From positions 1-37,517 of the forward strand of contig JABMPE010000461.1 of NCBI GenBank assembly GCA_013203845.1: 37,517 bases of DNA, in the 5' to 3' direction. The DNA is from Rhodopirellula sp. Lineage in GTDB: Bacteria > Planctomycetota > Planctomycetia > Planctomycetales > Planctomycetaceae. Position 1 is the stretch's first letter; the number at the start of each line of letters is the position of its first letter. Below, piece by piece: positions 26,462 through 36,282 of the stretch. The notes beneath the pieces were generated by a model that was not told the origin of the DNA, ran no database searches, and saw only the letters and a list, made by a program, of their open reading frames with translations. A program made the position numbers and the translations under genes.

Positions 26462-28756
26462 ATGTCTTCGCGAATTTCTTCCACTCGCCTGTGTCTGAGT
26501 GTGCTGGCTGTTCTGCTTTGTTTTGCGGTGCCTGTAAGAGCGGACGTTTCGATTGAGTCTGTTGACGTTGGCATTGGCCAGGTGACACGACCGGGCGTCT
26601 GGACACGGTTGCAAGTGCAGCTTCAGGCGACCGAAGCGGTTGATTGCCGCGTCGAAGTAATCGCCGCCGACCCGACTGGAAACCCGGCGACGTTTCCATC
26701 GGCAGCGCTGAAGCTCCAACCGGGCACGTCACGCCGTGTCTCGCTGTTCTTCATGCCGGGCCGGCTTGAGGAGACCATCACCGTCAGAGTCGTTTCGGCA
26801 GAGGGAATCGTTCTGGCGTCAAAGAAATTGAACGGCGCCGAGTCGAAGTCCGATGCCGCCGACTTTGTGGTTGTCAGACATACCGTGCCGATCTGGGTCG
26901 TGGCGGGAACGCTCGGCAGCGATCGATCGGGAAAATCCGACCATCAGGCGACTCAGCAGGCAATTGCTGACCGTGGCGTCCAGCTGACTCAGCTGGAGTC
27001 GACCAGCAAGTTTCCGGATCAATGGCGAGCCCTCTCCGCGGTCAGTGTCGTCTTCCTCTCTGGACGTTTTGACCTGACCGAAGAGCAGTCTTCCGCGTTG
27101 AATCAGTGGGTTCGCAGTGGTGGCCATGTGGTTGTGATTGCCGGAACTCGCGTTGAAGAACTGACCAGCAGCCCGATCGCCAGGTGGGCACTGGATGGCT
27201 CGGAGATGACTGCATCCTCACTCAGTGACCTGAGCGGTCTGGAAGCCTACGCAAAGAGTAGTTTCCGAATTCCGATCGCGGCCAGAATCAAAGGTTCCAT
27301 CATCCGCGCAAGGGATGGTGTCGACGTCGTGACAGGAATCGAAGGCCCGCTGTTGACTCGATCATCGCACGGGTTTGGCCGCATCACGATACTGGGAGTC
27401 GACCTGGATCGACCGCCACTTTCTCGATGGCGAGCGCTCGACAGTTTCGTGGCGGCGATTGCTGATCTGCCACCCACCAAACTGACCGACGAGTCTGCTG
27501 GCCAGAGGATTTCTCATACGGGTGTTACCGAAATGGCGACGCAGTTCCAGATCGGAATGGAGACGATCCCTGATGTTGGCGATCGATCGACACTGACGGT
27601 GCTCGGACTCGTTCTGCTTTTTCTGTTGATCATCGGTCCGCTCGATTATTTCCTCGTGCATCGGTTGTTGAAAAAGCCCGGACTGACCTGGTTGACGTTT
27701 CCTGCGATCGTCGTCGGTGCAGGGCTGCTGGCCGGAGCCGTCGCCGGGGGAGCCAACGGAACGGTCGTCCGCTCCAGAATGTGCGAACTTCTCGATCTGG
27801 ATGCAGACAGTGGATTCTCGCGTCATACCGTATGGTCAACGATCTACAGTCCAGTCCATCGTCGGTATCGAGTACAGATTAATCATGATCTGCAAATGCT
27901 TTCGCCGGGGCGATCAGCATCACCATCAGCTGCCGATGCGCCCGGTGCTCCTGAAGCGTCGTCGTCAGGATGGTTGCACTGGTTTGCGGCTCCGGAATCA
28001 AATTTCGGCGGCATGTATCGAGCGGCGGGCCTGAATCTCGGCGGAGCGGGCTATCGCTTCTCCGAAGATCGATCCGAAATTGCCAACCTGCCAATCCCTG
28101 CCGCTTCAGATCGGATACTCGCGTCGACGACGACGTTTGATGTTTCGTCGAAGCTGTTTGACTTGAACCTCAAACAGGCGGGAACCGGACACCTGTCGCG
28201 AGACAGCACCTTCACGCATCATCTGCCATTTCCGATTGACGACTGGGTACTGGTCTATGGAAATCGGGTTTACTTTCACGACTACCTGGCAGGTGACCTG
28301 ATGGGCAGTTCGGCGATTGAACCAGAAGTTGTCTGGTCCGCGATCGGCCGAACAACCGGTGGTCGCGAACTCCGCAGCTTCCTGACTGGTTCAACATTTC
28401 AGCAAACGGGCAGAAAAGGAGTGGGAGGCAGTGGCGACGAGTTCGAGCATACGCAGGTTGACTGGAATCGTCGCGAGACGGACCTGCAGGCGATTTTGCG
28501 CATGGTCACTTTTTATGAACTCGCTGGAGGTCGCGATTACACAGGTCTGCTGCACGATACCTTTTCTGACCTGGAAATGTCTGACAGTCTCCCACTGGAC
28601 CGGGCCGTCCTGTTTGGAAGATTGAGCACGCCAGGAGCAACCATCCAGATTGACGGACAAGCGTTGCCGCCTGATCGACAGGAGTCGTTTATTCGAGTTC
28701 TGCTGCGTGTCGAAGATGCTCCGATCGAATCGTCACTGCCGCTATTTGACAAGTAG
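26462..28756 (+). CDS. Large membrane-anchored exported protein of unknown function
   Basis: A 764-residue protein. The N-terminal signal sequence (about 9-26) ends at VRADV. A beta-rich region to about 140 (VGIGQVTRPGVWTRLQVQLQ) is followed by a Rossmann-like glutamine-amidotransferase-fold region (about 155-340), with WVRSGGHVVVIAGT and the HGFGRITILGVDLD stretch. Two membrane helices lie at about 380-445 (LTVLGLVLLFLLIIGPLDYF and LTWLTFPAIVVGAGLLAGAVAGG). The C-terminal half is extracytoplasmic. This build is common in planctomycetes beside MoxR, DUF58 and VWA genes of Bat-like clusters, but none is adjacent here. The start at ATG 26462 is chosen because the signal peptide begins there; ATG 26432 is 10 codons upstream. 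Confidence 0.75.
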   Translation: MSSRISSTRLCLSVLAVLLCFAVPVRADVSIESVDVGIGQVTRPGVWTRLQVQLQATEAVDCRVEVIAADPTGNPATFPSAALKLQPGTSRRVSLFFMPGRLEETITVRVVSAEGIVLASKKLNGAESKSDAADFVVVRHTVPIWVVAGTLGSDRSGKSDHQATQQAIADRGVQLTQLESTSKFPDQWRALSAVSVVFLSGRFDLTEEQSSALNQWVRSGGHVVVIAGTRVEELTSSPIARWALDGSEMTASSLSDLSGLEAYAKSSFRIPIAARIKGSIIRARDGVDVVTGIEGPLLTRSSHGFGRITILGVDLDRPPLSRWRALDSFVAAIADLPPTKLTDESAGQRISHTGVTEMATQFQIGMETIPDVGDRSTLTVLGLVLLFLLIIGPLDYFLVHRLLKKPGLTWLTFPAIVVGAGLLAGAVAGGANGTVVRSRMCELLDLDADSGFSRHTVWSTIYSPVHRRYRVQINHDLQMLSPGRSASPSAADAPGAPEASSSGWLHWFAAPESNFGGMYRAAGLNLGGAGYRFSEDRSEIANLPIPAASDRILASTTTFDVSSKLFDLNLKQAGTGHLSRDSTFTHHLPFPIDDWVLVYGNRVYFHDYLAGDLMGSSAIEPEVVWSAIGRTTGGRELRSFLTGSTFQQTGRKGVGGSGDEFEHTQVDWNRRETDLQAILRMVTFYELAGGRDYTGLLHDTFSDLEMSDSLPLDRAVLFGRLSTPGATIQIDGQALPPDRQESFIRVLLRVEDAPIESSLPLFDK

Positions 28757-28960
28757 ATGCATCGGTGGAATGAATTTCCACCGGAACAAGTTGCCAATGC
28801 AAAATGCAACGCGCTGGCACACCAATCAAACATCAAACTCTTAGAGGCCGACAAACAACTACCTGAGAAAGCCGAAAACCTCGGAGATTCATCCGGTCGA
28901 AGTCAGTTCTTTGTCAAACTCTTAGTAAACCGCCATTGTGTGTGGAGAGCATTTCGAATC

Positions 28961-29956
28961 ATGGATGGATATCAGCAGGAACTGCAGACGGCGATTGCCG
29001 CCGTGCGGAAGGCAGCACGAGTCACGCAGGCTGTTCAGAAACAGATCACCGACGACGTGCTGGAGAAGGAAGACCGCAGTCCTGTCACCATTGCGGACTA
29101 TGCGAGTCAGGCGGTGATCTGCCATGCGTTAAAAGAAGCCTTTCCCGACGATCCCATTGTGGGAGAAGAAGACGCCGCCGATTTGCGAGGCGACGATAAT
29201 GCGGGCTTCGTGGATCGCATTCTGGAAGAACTGGCGGCGATTGGTGTCGCGACAACGGCTGACGAAGTGTGCTCATGGATTGATCACGGCAACGGAAAGG
29301 CTGGTTCTCGATTCTGGACACTCGATCCGATCGACGGAACCAAGGGTTTTCTGAGAGGCCAGCAGTACGCGATTTCACTCGCACTGATCGTGGATGGTGA
29401 ACTCACCGTGGCCGCACTTGGATGTCCGAATCTGCCGCTTGCCCCTGCTGATGAGTTGTCACCGGGCTCTCTGTTCTTTGCCGTTCGCGGTGCCGGCGCG
29501 TATGTCTTTTCGATCGAGGACGATGCGGTCAGCACCGATGCGGCCACGCGAGTTCAAACCGGAGCAGTGGTCGACTGGCCGGACGCTCGACTCTGCGAGT
29601 CGGTCGAGTCCGGCCATAGTTCGCACAGTCGATCGGCACAGATAGCGGGTTCGCTCGGAATCACAAAAGAACCCGTACGACTTGACAGCCAGGCCAAGTA
29701 TGCCGTTGTCGCTCGTGGCGAAGCGGATATTTATCTGCGGCTCCCGACGCGACAGGCTTATCAGGAAAAAATCTGGGACCACGCTGGCGGCGCTCTGGTC
29801 GTACAGGAAGCTGGAGGAACGGTTTCCGACATCAACGGGAAACCACTCGACTTTACGCAGGGTCACGAGCTGAAACTAAACCGCGGCGTCGTCGTTTCCA
29901 ACGGCCCGCTGCACAACGCCGTCATCCAGGCGGTGCAGGCTGCCGGTATCTCGTGA
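28961..29956 (+). CDS. 3'(2'),5'-bisphosphate nucleotidase (HAL2/CysQ type)
   Basis: A 331-residue phosphatase of the lithium-sensitive inositol-monophosphatase superfamily that would hydrolyse 3'-phosphoadenosine 5'-phosphate to AMP, removing a by-product of sulfate activation. The metal-site residues are all seen: D46 (VTIADYASQ), E69/E70 (IVGEED), DPIDGTKGFLRG (D122, D125) and WDHAGG (D273). The length and insertions resemble the HAL2/SAL1 branch more than the short CysQ branch. The start at ATG 28961 has GGAGAG 11 bases upstream; the frame is open to 28757 but that extension has no motif. It ends at a terminator shared with the convergent operon. Confidence 0.92.
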   Translation: MDGYQQELQTAIAAVRKAARVTQAVQKQITDDVLEKEDRSPVTIADYASQAVICHALKEAFPDDPIVGEEDAADLRGDDNAGFVDRILEELAAIGVATTADEVCSWIDHGNGKAGSRFWTLDPIDGTKGFLRGQQYAISLALIVDGELTVAALGCPNLPLAPADELSPGSLFFAVRGAGAYVFSIEDDAVSTDAATRVQTGAVVDWPDARLCESVESGHSSHSRSAQIAGSLGITKEPVRLDSQAKYAVVARGEADIYLRLPTRQAYQEKIWDHAGGALVVQEAGGTVSDINGKPLDFTQGHELKLNRGVVVSNGPLHNAVIQAVQAAGIS

Positions 29957-30066
29957 CGCAGCAAATTCGTGGCAGCAAACAGTTGAGGATGATGCGTGGC
30001 CCCAGATTAACGGAGTGACGTCTTTGAAGCTGGCACCGATTTTTGAAGTGGCGATTCAAACAAAAT

Positions 30067-30097
30067 CAGGACGCGGCGAGTGATCGACCGCGTCCTG
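30067..30097. terminator. Bidirectional intrinsic terminator between convergent units
   Basis: CAGGACGCGG (30067-30076) and CCGCGTCCTG (30088-30097) form a perfect 10-bp stem. On the plus side TTTCGTT follows; on the minus side ATTTTGTTT follows. It ends both the bisphosphate nucleotidase gene and the minus-strand three-gene operon. Confidence 0.75.
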
Positions 30098-30136
30098 TTT
30101 CGTTATGGAAGGCCTTGAAATCGTCGCTGGTGACGA

Positions 30137-30274
30137 TCAGGGAAGTGCCCAGTCGTACTTGTTCAGCTCAAACACCAGGAACATGATTCCCAGCGAGAGT
30201 GCCGCGACCGAGACAAACAGCAATCCGACCCAGACATCTGGCGCCGGTTTCTGATCAGAGTTTTGTTGTGACAT
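30137..30274 (-). CDS. 45-residue single-pass membrane microprotein
   Basis: A small frame below usual length cut-offs. ATG 30274-30272 is preceded by AAGGAAG at good spacing, and the start overlaps the last 20 bases of the upstream coiled-coil gene in another frame, so translation is likely coupled. The protein has a polar N-terminus (MSQQNSDQKPAPDVW), one membrane helix (about 16-36, VGLLFVSVAALSLGIMFLVFEL) and a short tail NKYDWALP. Its position as the last gene of an operon of membrane-anchored coiled-coil proteins suggests it is a small partner of that complex. Its function is unknown. Confidence 0.7.
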   Translation of the reverse strand: MSQQNSDQKPAPDVWVGLLFVSVAALSLGIMFLVFELNKYDWALP

Positions 30275-31115
30275 AGTCTTCCTTCTCAATCACGCCATTC
30301 TTTGCTCGTTCGACGACGACACCCACCGCACGGTCTGGATCGACCAGCTCCAGGCGGATCTGGCCAAGATACTTGTTCTGCTCACCTACCCGATAGACGT
30401 AAAGCGTGTTGCCTTCCGTCAGGCCATCATCGCTGCCGATGGAAACCTCGATCAGCTGCCGACTCGTTCCGCGTCCAGACTTCTTCGTATCCAGGACTCT
30501 GCCCATTACCAGTGGAGGCGGAGCCAGTTTACGAGCGTACTTGTTGGGATCCGGGTCGAGCTGATTAGCGACCAGCACCTTGCGAAGTGTGGCCACTGAT
30601 TTCAGCATCGCGTTGTATTTTTCCGTCAGCGACTTGGAGCCCACTTGCTGATTGAACAACTCGTCTTCAAGCTGACGAACCCGCTGATTCTGATTGTTCA
30701 AAGCTGCGTTCAACTGCTCGTTGATTCGACGGGAGCTCAACGCTTCCTCGCGACGGATTTTTGCTTCGTCGCCAGAGATCACCGCCAGAGCCTGCTGAGT
30801 ATTCAGTTCGGTCTTCTGGGTGTCGATCAGGATTTTCTGGTTCTCAATTTCATTCTGAGCGAGTCGCAGTTCGGCCTTGGCGTCAGTCGCGTCGTTCTTC
30901 ACTTGAGCCACGACGGCTTCGAGGTCTTTGATGACCTTGTTTTTTTCCGCCTGCAACTTTTCATAGTCAGCATCGCGGCTGGCAACGGAAGCTTCCAGTT
31001 CCTTGGCGACATCTCTCCAGGTCATGTGCCGTGTGAATACGGCACCTGCCAGCATCATGAAACAGATACTGAGAACCAGTTGGATGATGACCAGAAGTTT
31101 TCCAACAAACGTCAT
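30255..31115 (-). CDS. Membrane-anchored coiled-coil protein with MreC-like C-terminal domain
   Basis: A 286-residue protein with one N-terminal membrane helix (about 5-27), a long coiled coil (about 35-190, heptad-rich with many Glu, Lys, Gln and Ala) and a C-terminal beta-rich domain from about 200 (LVMGRVLDT, LIEVSIGSDDGLTEGNTLYVYRV, YLGQIRLELVDPDRAVGVVV). The order helix, coiled coil and a beta domain with GSDDGL-type turns is that of MreC, the cell-shape scaffold; identity is too low to call it MreC. It lies 79 bases downstream of another membrane coiled-coil gene and overlaps the 45-residue membrane protein gene by 20 bases, forming an operon. The assignment of the beta domain as MreC-like is inference. 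Confidence 0.75.
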   Translation of the reverse strand: MTFVGKLLVIIQLVLSICFMMLAGAVFTRHMTWRDVAKELEASVASRDADYEKLQAEKNKVIKDLEAVVAQVKNDATDAKAELRLAQNEIENQKILIDTQKTELNTQQALAVISGDEAKIRREEALSSRRINEQLNAALNNQNQRVRQLEDELFNQQVGSKSLTEKYNAMLKSVATLRKVLVANQLDPDPNKYARKLAPPPLVMGRVLDTKKSGRGTSRQLIEVSIGSDDGLTEGNTLYVYRVGEQNKYLGQIRLELVDPDRAVGVVVERAKNGVIEKEDYVTTKL

Positions 31116-31194
31116 GGCCTGAATCCTGACTTACTGAGTTGGGCGAAAATGGAAAAGCGGTTTGTCCGGTTCAAATCGGATTCATGCTACGAAA

Positions 31195-31887
31195 TCAAGT
31201 GCTGGCTGTCTCTGCTGTGGGAGCGGCCTCGACCGGCACGGCTCCCTGATCAATCAGTTGCTGTTCACGGTCACGCAGTCGCTGCAGGATACCTTCCATC
31301 TGGTAGACCAGATCCAGCAGGTGTCGTTTCTGATCGGTCAGTCTGAAAAGATCTGTTTCAATTTGAATTCGCTGCCGTTTCAAACGCATTCCGGATTCCC
31401 GGGTTCGTTCTGCGACGGCTCGAATTTCAACCGCTTGTGTGGCCAGTCGCTCGCCATCAGTTGAAAGAGCCTGAATCTGTTTTCCGACATCTTCCAGAGC
31501 CAATGCAAGCTGTTCTTCCCGTTTGGCAATGCCCAGTTCGTCCGCTTTGATCAATTCGGAAATCCGAGCGATCTGTTGCTTCAGGTTCTCAATCTGTGGC
31601 GTGACCGCTGCCGTTTTTTCCTGATTCCGTCTCGCCGCGTCGTCGTACGACTTCGAAATGACATTGGGCAGCGAAGCCGCCGTTGCCAGTGGCTGACCTT
31701 CAGTTCTCTGCGTGCTCGTCCATTGCGGAGTTTCGCCAGCGGTTTGAGCGAATGTGTAATCCGACAGATTCTGAGTCTCTTCCCGCCAGTTCGGCCCCAG
31801 TTTGCTGATTCCGACAGCGATGCCCAGAAAAGCGATACTTGCTGCCGTCACGAAGACAACCAGGATCTTGCTGATTTTGGTCGTCAT
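31195..31887 (-). CDS. Membrane-anchored coiled-coil protein
   Basis: A 230-residue protein with an N-terminal membrane helix (about 8-28, LVVFVTAASIAFLGIAVGI), a polar linker with Thr, Gln and Ser (about 35-75), and a long coiled coil (about 82-205) ending in an Ala/Pro tail. No catalytic motif is seen. It is the first gene of a three-gene minus-strand operon with another membrane coiled-coil protein and a 45-residue membrane protein, so it probably forms part of an envelope scaffold with them. I do not recognise a named family. The ribosome-binding site (GAGAAG) is weak but well placed. Confidence 0.75.
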   Translation of the reverse strand: MTTKISKILVVFVTAASIAFLGIAVGISKLGPNWREETQNLSDYTFAQTAGETPQWTSTQRTEGQPLATAASLPNVISKSYDDAARRNQEKTAAVTPQIENLKQQIARISELIKADELGIAKREEQLALALEDVGKQIQALSTDGERLATQAVEIRAVAERTRESGMRLKRQRIQIETDLFRLTDQKRHLLDLVYQMEGILQRLRDREQQLIDQGAVPVEAAPTAETAST

Positions 31888-32452
31888 TTCGGACTTCTCA
31901 TCTGAAGAGGACGTGAGTGTTGTTCAAACCGACACCAGCGAGCCGGCACCATTAAAACCACACCGACAACATTTACGAGCTCAAAGTGTGTCAGCGTGAA
32001 CGATGACTGGGAGGTGCGTCAATGAAAAACAAGGCAGTTCAGCGACGGTGAGGCATCGAATCGGGTTGTGAGGACCTTGCCGTTTCTGCGACTCATGCTC
32101 TGGCAGAGAGACAGCTCCACCATCGGCACAGGCGAGGGATCGTCTGGCCGACACAGGCAGCATAAGAGTTTCCGGATTGTACGGGTGGCAAAAAAACGGA
32201 GTCAAACAGAAAGATCCGGCACTGCCATCTGTATCACGACGAGTCTGACCATTCTACGCCGTCAGGCCGTGCAGCCATCATAGCCTGCAATTCTCATTCA
32301 GCCTGTCAGGCTGGTGTAACAGGTCACGAAACGACAGGCATCTGACCTGCTTCTCGTCAAGAAAATCAGCCGTAACGAATACGACAATTGCAACGAATTC
32401 GTCGATCGTTATCGAACCGAGGCCTGCAACGCTGCTCACTGGCTCGCTGTGT
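31888..32452. other. Intergenic stretch with small inverted repeats and no recognised gene
   Basis: About 565 bases between two minus-strand genes. Short open frames on both strands lack ribosome-binding sites and motifs. Two small inverted repeats are visible: CAGCCTG/CAGGCTG (32299-32313, one-base spacer) and CAGGTCA/TGACCTG (32320-32349). Neither has a T run, so they are not obvious terminators. The promoter of the coiled-coil operon should be here. The DUF1501 gene that often follows DUF1549/DUF1553 genes is absent. Confidence 0.5.
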
Positions 32453-35101
32453 TCAGGGCAGGTAACGAAACTCCGCGGTCATCAGTAACGTCTGACAGGC
32501 GGTCGTCCAGGCTTCCGCGACGGCTTTGTGCGAAAACTCAGTCACTGCTGGCGGCGCTGCGTTTTCAGACGCCGCCACAGCAACTTTGCCCTCTGCGTTT
32601 TCGGTGGCGAGGTCGTTTGCCAACTCTCGTACAAGTGTCGTCAGGCCAGCAGCCTCGGTCTCAGTCGGGTCGCGGAGCAGGATCCGACTGAACGCGACTT
32701 TCGCCCGGTCTGTCTCAGGACGGGACACGACCTCAGCCGCGATGTTTTTTGCTCGGTTTGCGATGAAAGAACTGTTCATCAGGAAAAGACTCTGCGAAAC
32801 CATGGTTCTTTCGGTTCGCTTCCCGACAACAAGGCTGGGATCGGCAAAGTCGAATTCGGCAAGCACATTCGGTACCCAGTACCGGGCAACGGGAAGATAG
32901 ACGGACCGCCGCATGGAGCTCAGCTGCTCAGCTGAAGGGAAGACAGTGCTGTTGAATTCCCGGTCTTCGAACGTCGAAATCACCGACCCATCCGCCGGTG
33001 AAAGATCCAGTTCCCCAGCAACAAACAACATCGCATCCCGAAGTGACTCAGCATCCAGGCGTTTAACAGACGATCTCCACAGCAACGAGTTCGCCGGGTC
33101 GATTTCAGCGTTGGTCGGTGAGTGTTTGCTTGAAAGACGGTAGGTCCGGCTCAGAATGATTTCACGAATCGTTTGCTTGATGGACCAGCCGTTGTCTCTG
33201 AATCGAGTGGCCAGCCAATCGAGTAATTTCGGATGACTCGGTCGCTCTCCCATGTGGCCGAAGTTGTCAGGAGTGTCGACAAGACCGCGACCAAACAGGT
33301 GCTGCCAGATGCGGTTAACGGCTACGCGAACGGTCAGCGGATTAGCATCGTCCACCAGCCAGTCAGCCAGCAGCAACCGACCGCTTTGTTCATTGATTTC
33401 GTCGGAAGTCTCAACGGCAGTCTTCGCAGAAAACGCGAACAACATGGGAACGCCACGGGGGACGACGTCGCCCTTCTGTTTGGCTTCGCCACGTATGCGA
33501 ATGGCAAAGTCAGCTGGCTTGTCGAGATCCCGGACGGCCATGCAGTAGTCAGGAAACTCAGGCGGGTTGTCGGTTAACTTTTTGAGGTCAGCGTCGAGTG
33601 CTTCAATTTTCCTGTCCCACTCGGCAATCCCGTCGTCCTGAGTTTTCAGTTCTGCTGTGATCTCGGCAAGCCGAACGGCATCCTGCGTTTTCTTCTGTTC
33701 GTTTTCCAACGCCGCCTTCCTGCGGACAAAACCGTACCGGGTGGACCGGGCTTTGTTACGTTCGCCGGTCACCTCGGCGACCTTTGTTCGGTATTGCTGC
33801 GCCGGACCATCGAGTTCGGCACCGTGCTCGCCGATAGGCTGCAGAGGGCGGTCAAACCCGAACGGATTCGCATTCGTCATCGGACCATAAAGTGACTCTG
33901 TGCTCCCAAAGATTCCCGCCAGCGCGTAATAGTCCCGAGTCGGCACAGGATCGAACTTGTGATCGTGGCAACGGGCGCAGCCGACCGTCAGGCCGAGCAA
34001 CGATCGCGTGACAACGTCGATCTGTTCGTCGATCACATTCATCTCGAAGAGGTCTTTGTCGCCCTCACCGAGAATCTTTGACCCCAGCGTAAGAAAGCCG
34101 GTGGCGATGAACTGTTCATCACGCTGCTGCCAACTGGTCGACGGCATCAGATCGCCGGCGATCTGCTCCCGGACAAACTGATCGAAAGGTTTGTCAGCGT
34201 TGAACGATTGAATCACGTAGTCGCGGTACCGCCAGGCGTGCGGAAAAATCACGTTGCGGTCGTTACCGTTCGATTCGGCAAAGCGAGCGACGTCCAGCCA
34301 GTGACGTCCCCATCGTTCTCCAAATCGGGGAGAAGCCAGCAGCTGATCGACAACGTTGACGTAAAGTTCCATCGAAAAGTGATGTTCGAAGTGCTCCAGT
34401 TCGGCGTACGTTGGAGGCAGTCCAGTCAGGTCGAAGTAGACCCGCCGGAGAAGCTCACGCGGAGAGGCATCGGCAACCGGCGTCAGGCCGTTCATTTTCT
34501 GCCGCGCGGCGATGAAGTGGTCGATGGGAGTCTCGGCCCACCCACTGCCTGTCTGAGGGACGACAGGTTTGACGACAGGCTGCAGCGACCACAATTCCTT
34601 GCCAGCGATCGTTGAAATTTCTTTCGAATCGTCAGGGTCCGTTTCCGGGCGAACTCGCGGATCGGGCAGTCCGAGCTGAATCCATTTTTTGAATTCGGAA
34701 ATAACACTTTCTGGAAGTTTTTCGGACGGCGGCATCTCCAGCCCGTCGTAACGCAAAGCAAGCAGAAGCAGACTCGAATCAGGCTTTCCGTCAATGACCG
34801 CCGGCCCGCTTTCGCCGCCCTTGAGAATTCCTTCGCGAAAATCGAGCCGCAGATTTCCACCCACCGTCTTCGACGATTGCGAGTGACACTCGTAGCAATG
34901 CTTTACGAGGACCGGACGAATCTTCTTCTCGAACCACTCGATCGAAGCGTCGTCGTCCCCGGCGTGGGCCAACGTCGAACGAGTCAGAACGATGAGAGCG
35001 ATTAGAAATAGAAACAACGGGAACGCGAGCTGAGCCTGTTCCCGTCGGCGCAACGGTGTGGCAGAGTGAGAACGTGGTGAGCCGCTAGCCAACAAACTCA
35101 T
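32453..35101 (-). CDS. Planctomycete cytochrome C (PSD1) / DUF1549 / DUF1553 protein
   Basis: An 882-residue exported protein of a family almost restricted to planctomycetes and Verrucomicrobia. The membrane or signal segment lies at about 25-46 ([24 protein letters not shown]). Next is the PSD1 haem domain with CYECH (C69, C72, H73) and a likely distal ligand Met in [10 protein letters not shown] (M123). DUF1549 follows ([40 protein letters not shown], and a second CxxCH in VGCARCHDH), then a coiled-coil linker and DUF1553 ([46 protein letters not shown]). The start at 35101 overlaps the end of the SIS gene by 17 bases, with AAAGG just upstream. The role is unproven; involvement in extracellular polysaccharide or redox processes is often suggested. 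Confidence 0.93.
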   Translation of the reverse strand: MSLLASGSPRSHSATPLRRREQAQLAFPLFLFLIALIVLTRSTLAHAGDDDASIEWFEKKIRPVLVKHCYECHSQSSKTVGGNLRLDFREGILKGGESGPAVIDGKPDSSLLLLALRYDGLEMPPSEKLPESVISEFKKWIQLGLPDPRVRPETDPDDSKEISTIAGKELWSLQPVVKPVVPQTGSGWAETPIDHFIAARQKMNGLTPVADASPRELLRRVYFDLTGLPPTYAELEHFEHHFSMELYVNVVDQLLASPRFGERWGRHWLDVARFAESNGNDRNVIFPHAWRYRDYVIQSFNADKPFDQFVREQIAGDLMPSTSWQQRDEQFIATGFLTLGSKILGEGDKDLFEMNVIDEQIDVVTRSLLGLTVGCARCHDHKFDPVPTRDYYALAGIFGSTESLYGPMTNANPFGFDRPLQPIGEHGAELDGPAQQYRTKVAEVTGERNKARSTRYGFVRRKAALENEQKKTQDAVRLAEITAELKTQDDGIAEWDRKIEALDADLKKLTDNPPEFPDYCMAVRDLDKPADFAIRIRGEAKQKGDVVPRGVPMLFAFSAKTAVETSDEINEQSGRLLLADWLVDDANPLTVRVAVNRIWQHLFGRGLVDTPDNFGHMGERPSHPKLLDWLATRFRDNGWSIKQTIREIILSRTYRLSSKHSPTNAEIDPANSLLWRSSVKRLDAESLRDAMLFVAGELDLSPADGSVISTFEDREFNSTVFPSAEQLSSMRRSVYLPVARYWVPNVLAEFDFADPSLVVGKRTERTMVSQSLFLMNSSFIANRAKNIAAEVVSRPETDRAKVAFSRILLRDPTETEAAGLTTLVRELANDLATENAEGKVAVAASENAAPPAVTEFSHKAVAEAWTTACQTLLMTAEFRYLP

Positions 35102-36104
35102 TTCCGACCTTTCGAGCACGCTCGGGCTTGTCGAGGTCAATGCCCAGGGCGATTCCGACTTCGACCAGAACATTCCATCCAGCGGCAATCTGGACGAAGT
35201 CGCCGAGGTCACCTGCGTCCGGAATCCGGATCGTCGGGAAGGAAGTCTGTCGAGAAGAAATCGCGATGATCTCCAGGCCGACACCCTTGCAGAGAACTTC
35301 TCGAAATTTCTCTTCCGATTCTTCGTACGGCTCGACCCACAGCACGACGTCTTCGGCATCCATGACTTCTTCGATGCCATGCACCGCATACGTACCTTCG
35401 AGATAGTCTGACTTCTTGCGAGTGATTTCGTTGGTTTTGAGTGTCAGTTCTTCCGTGACGCCGTCGTTGCGGCCGGCCCAGTAAATCGTTCCGGCACTGG
35501 CGATGCGGTCCACCAGAGCGGCATCAATCGGCGTCGTCAACGCTGTTTCCATCATGCGGGCGAGTTCTGACTGACGATCTGCAAGCGTCGACTCACCAGC
35601 GGCGTGCTCCAGCAGAGCTCGATAGAAGAGTGCCTGCTCGGCGACGCTCTTGGTCGCGGCCACGGCGTTCTCTTTTCCGCAACTCAGAACGAAGCCCTCG
35701 TTCGCAAGTTCTTCCAACGGAGAGTCCGGAGTTGCACTGAGGCTGTACCGATTTTCGTGTCCGGCCGCCTTCAATGCTTTGAAGAGACGAATCACTTCAG
35801 CCGTCTTTCCCGAATTCGACAACGCAAACACGGCTGATTTCGAAAGGTCGTACTCAGTCGCCTGTCGACCCGCTTCGGTACTCAGCGAGAGCGGCCAGCC
35901 TTGTCGAGAGGCGTGAGCGATGGCACTCTTCGCGGGAAACAATCGGCTCGATCCTTCGCCCGTCATCAGCAGTCGACCGACCGATCTAATCTTCTGTCCG
36001 AGGTCGGCCATTGCGCCGGAATCGAAACTCGCGACGATTTGCGGGGTTTCAAGCATCTCGCGGACAAGGCTGTAGCTGCTGTATCGTTCGTCCGTGCCGT
36101 TCAT
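35085..36104 (-). CDS. SIS-domain phosphosugar isomerase-like protein
   Basis: A 339-residue cytoplasmic protein with two sugar-isomerase (SIS) domains, as in GlmS C-terminal and AgaS-type proteins. The first has GRLLMTGEGSSR and ALSNSGKTAEVIRLF (the phosphate-binding Ser/Thr loop), then ATKSVAEQALFY; the second has IYWAGRNDGVTEELTLKTNEI and EVMDAEDVVLWV. The glutaminase domain of GlmS is absent. It probably isomerises or deaminates an amino-sugar phosphate; the exact substrate is unknown. ATG 36104 is preferred over a TTG at 36131. The last codons overlap the start of the planctomycete cytochrome gene, so the two are translationally coupled, linking a sugar-phosphate step with an exported protein. 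Confidence 0.9.
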   Translation of the reverse strand: MNGTDERYSSYSLVREMLETPQIVASFDSGAMADLGQKIRSVGRLLMTGEGSSRLFPAKSAIAHASRQGWPLSLSTEAGRQATEYDLSKSAVFALSNSGKTAEVIRLFKALKAAGHENRYSLSATPDSPLEELANEGFVLSCGKENAVAATKSVAEQALFYRALLEHAAGESTLADRQSELARMMETALTTPIDAALVDRIASAGTIYWAGRNDGVTEELTLKTNEITRKKSDYLEGTYAVHGIEEVMDAEDVVLWVEPYEESEEKFREVLCKGVGLEIIAISSRQTSFPTIRIPDAGDLGDFVQIAAGWNVLVEVGIALGIDLDKPERARKVGNEFVG

Positions 36105-36282
36105 AAGAGTCAATCCACGTCTGAGTTGCAAGTTGTTCCTGGCGATTGGCGATCCTATTCAGATCGACCCGCCAGAATACTCGGACCAACGACACGCTCG
36201 CTACTATTCACGACTTTGCTGACTGAGTTATGGTGCTCAGTTAATCGTGTGAAGACAGCCTCAACAGCTTCGAACCAACGGG

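Noticed and set aside
32299-32349. Two short inverted repeats as a possible terminator or small RNA
   Set aside because: Stems are only 7 bp, one has a single-base loop, and no T run follows, so there is no support for a specific role.
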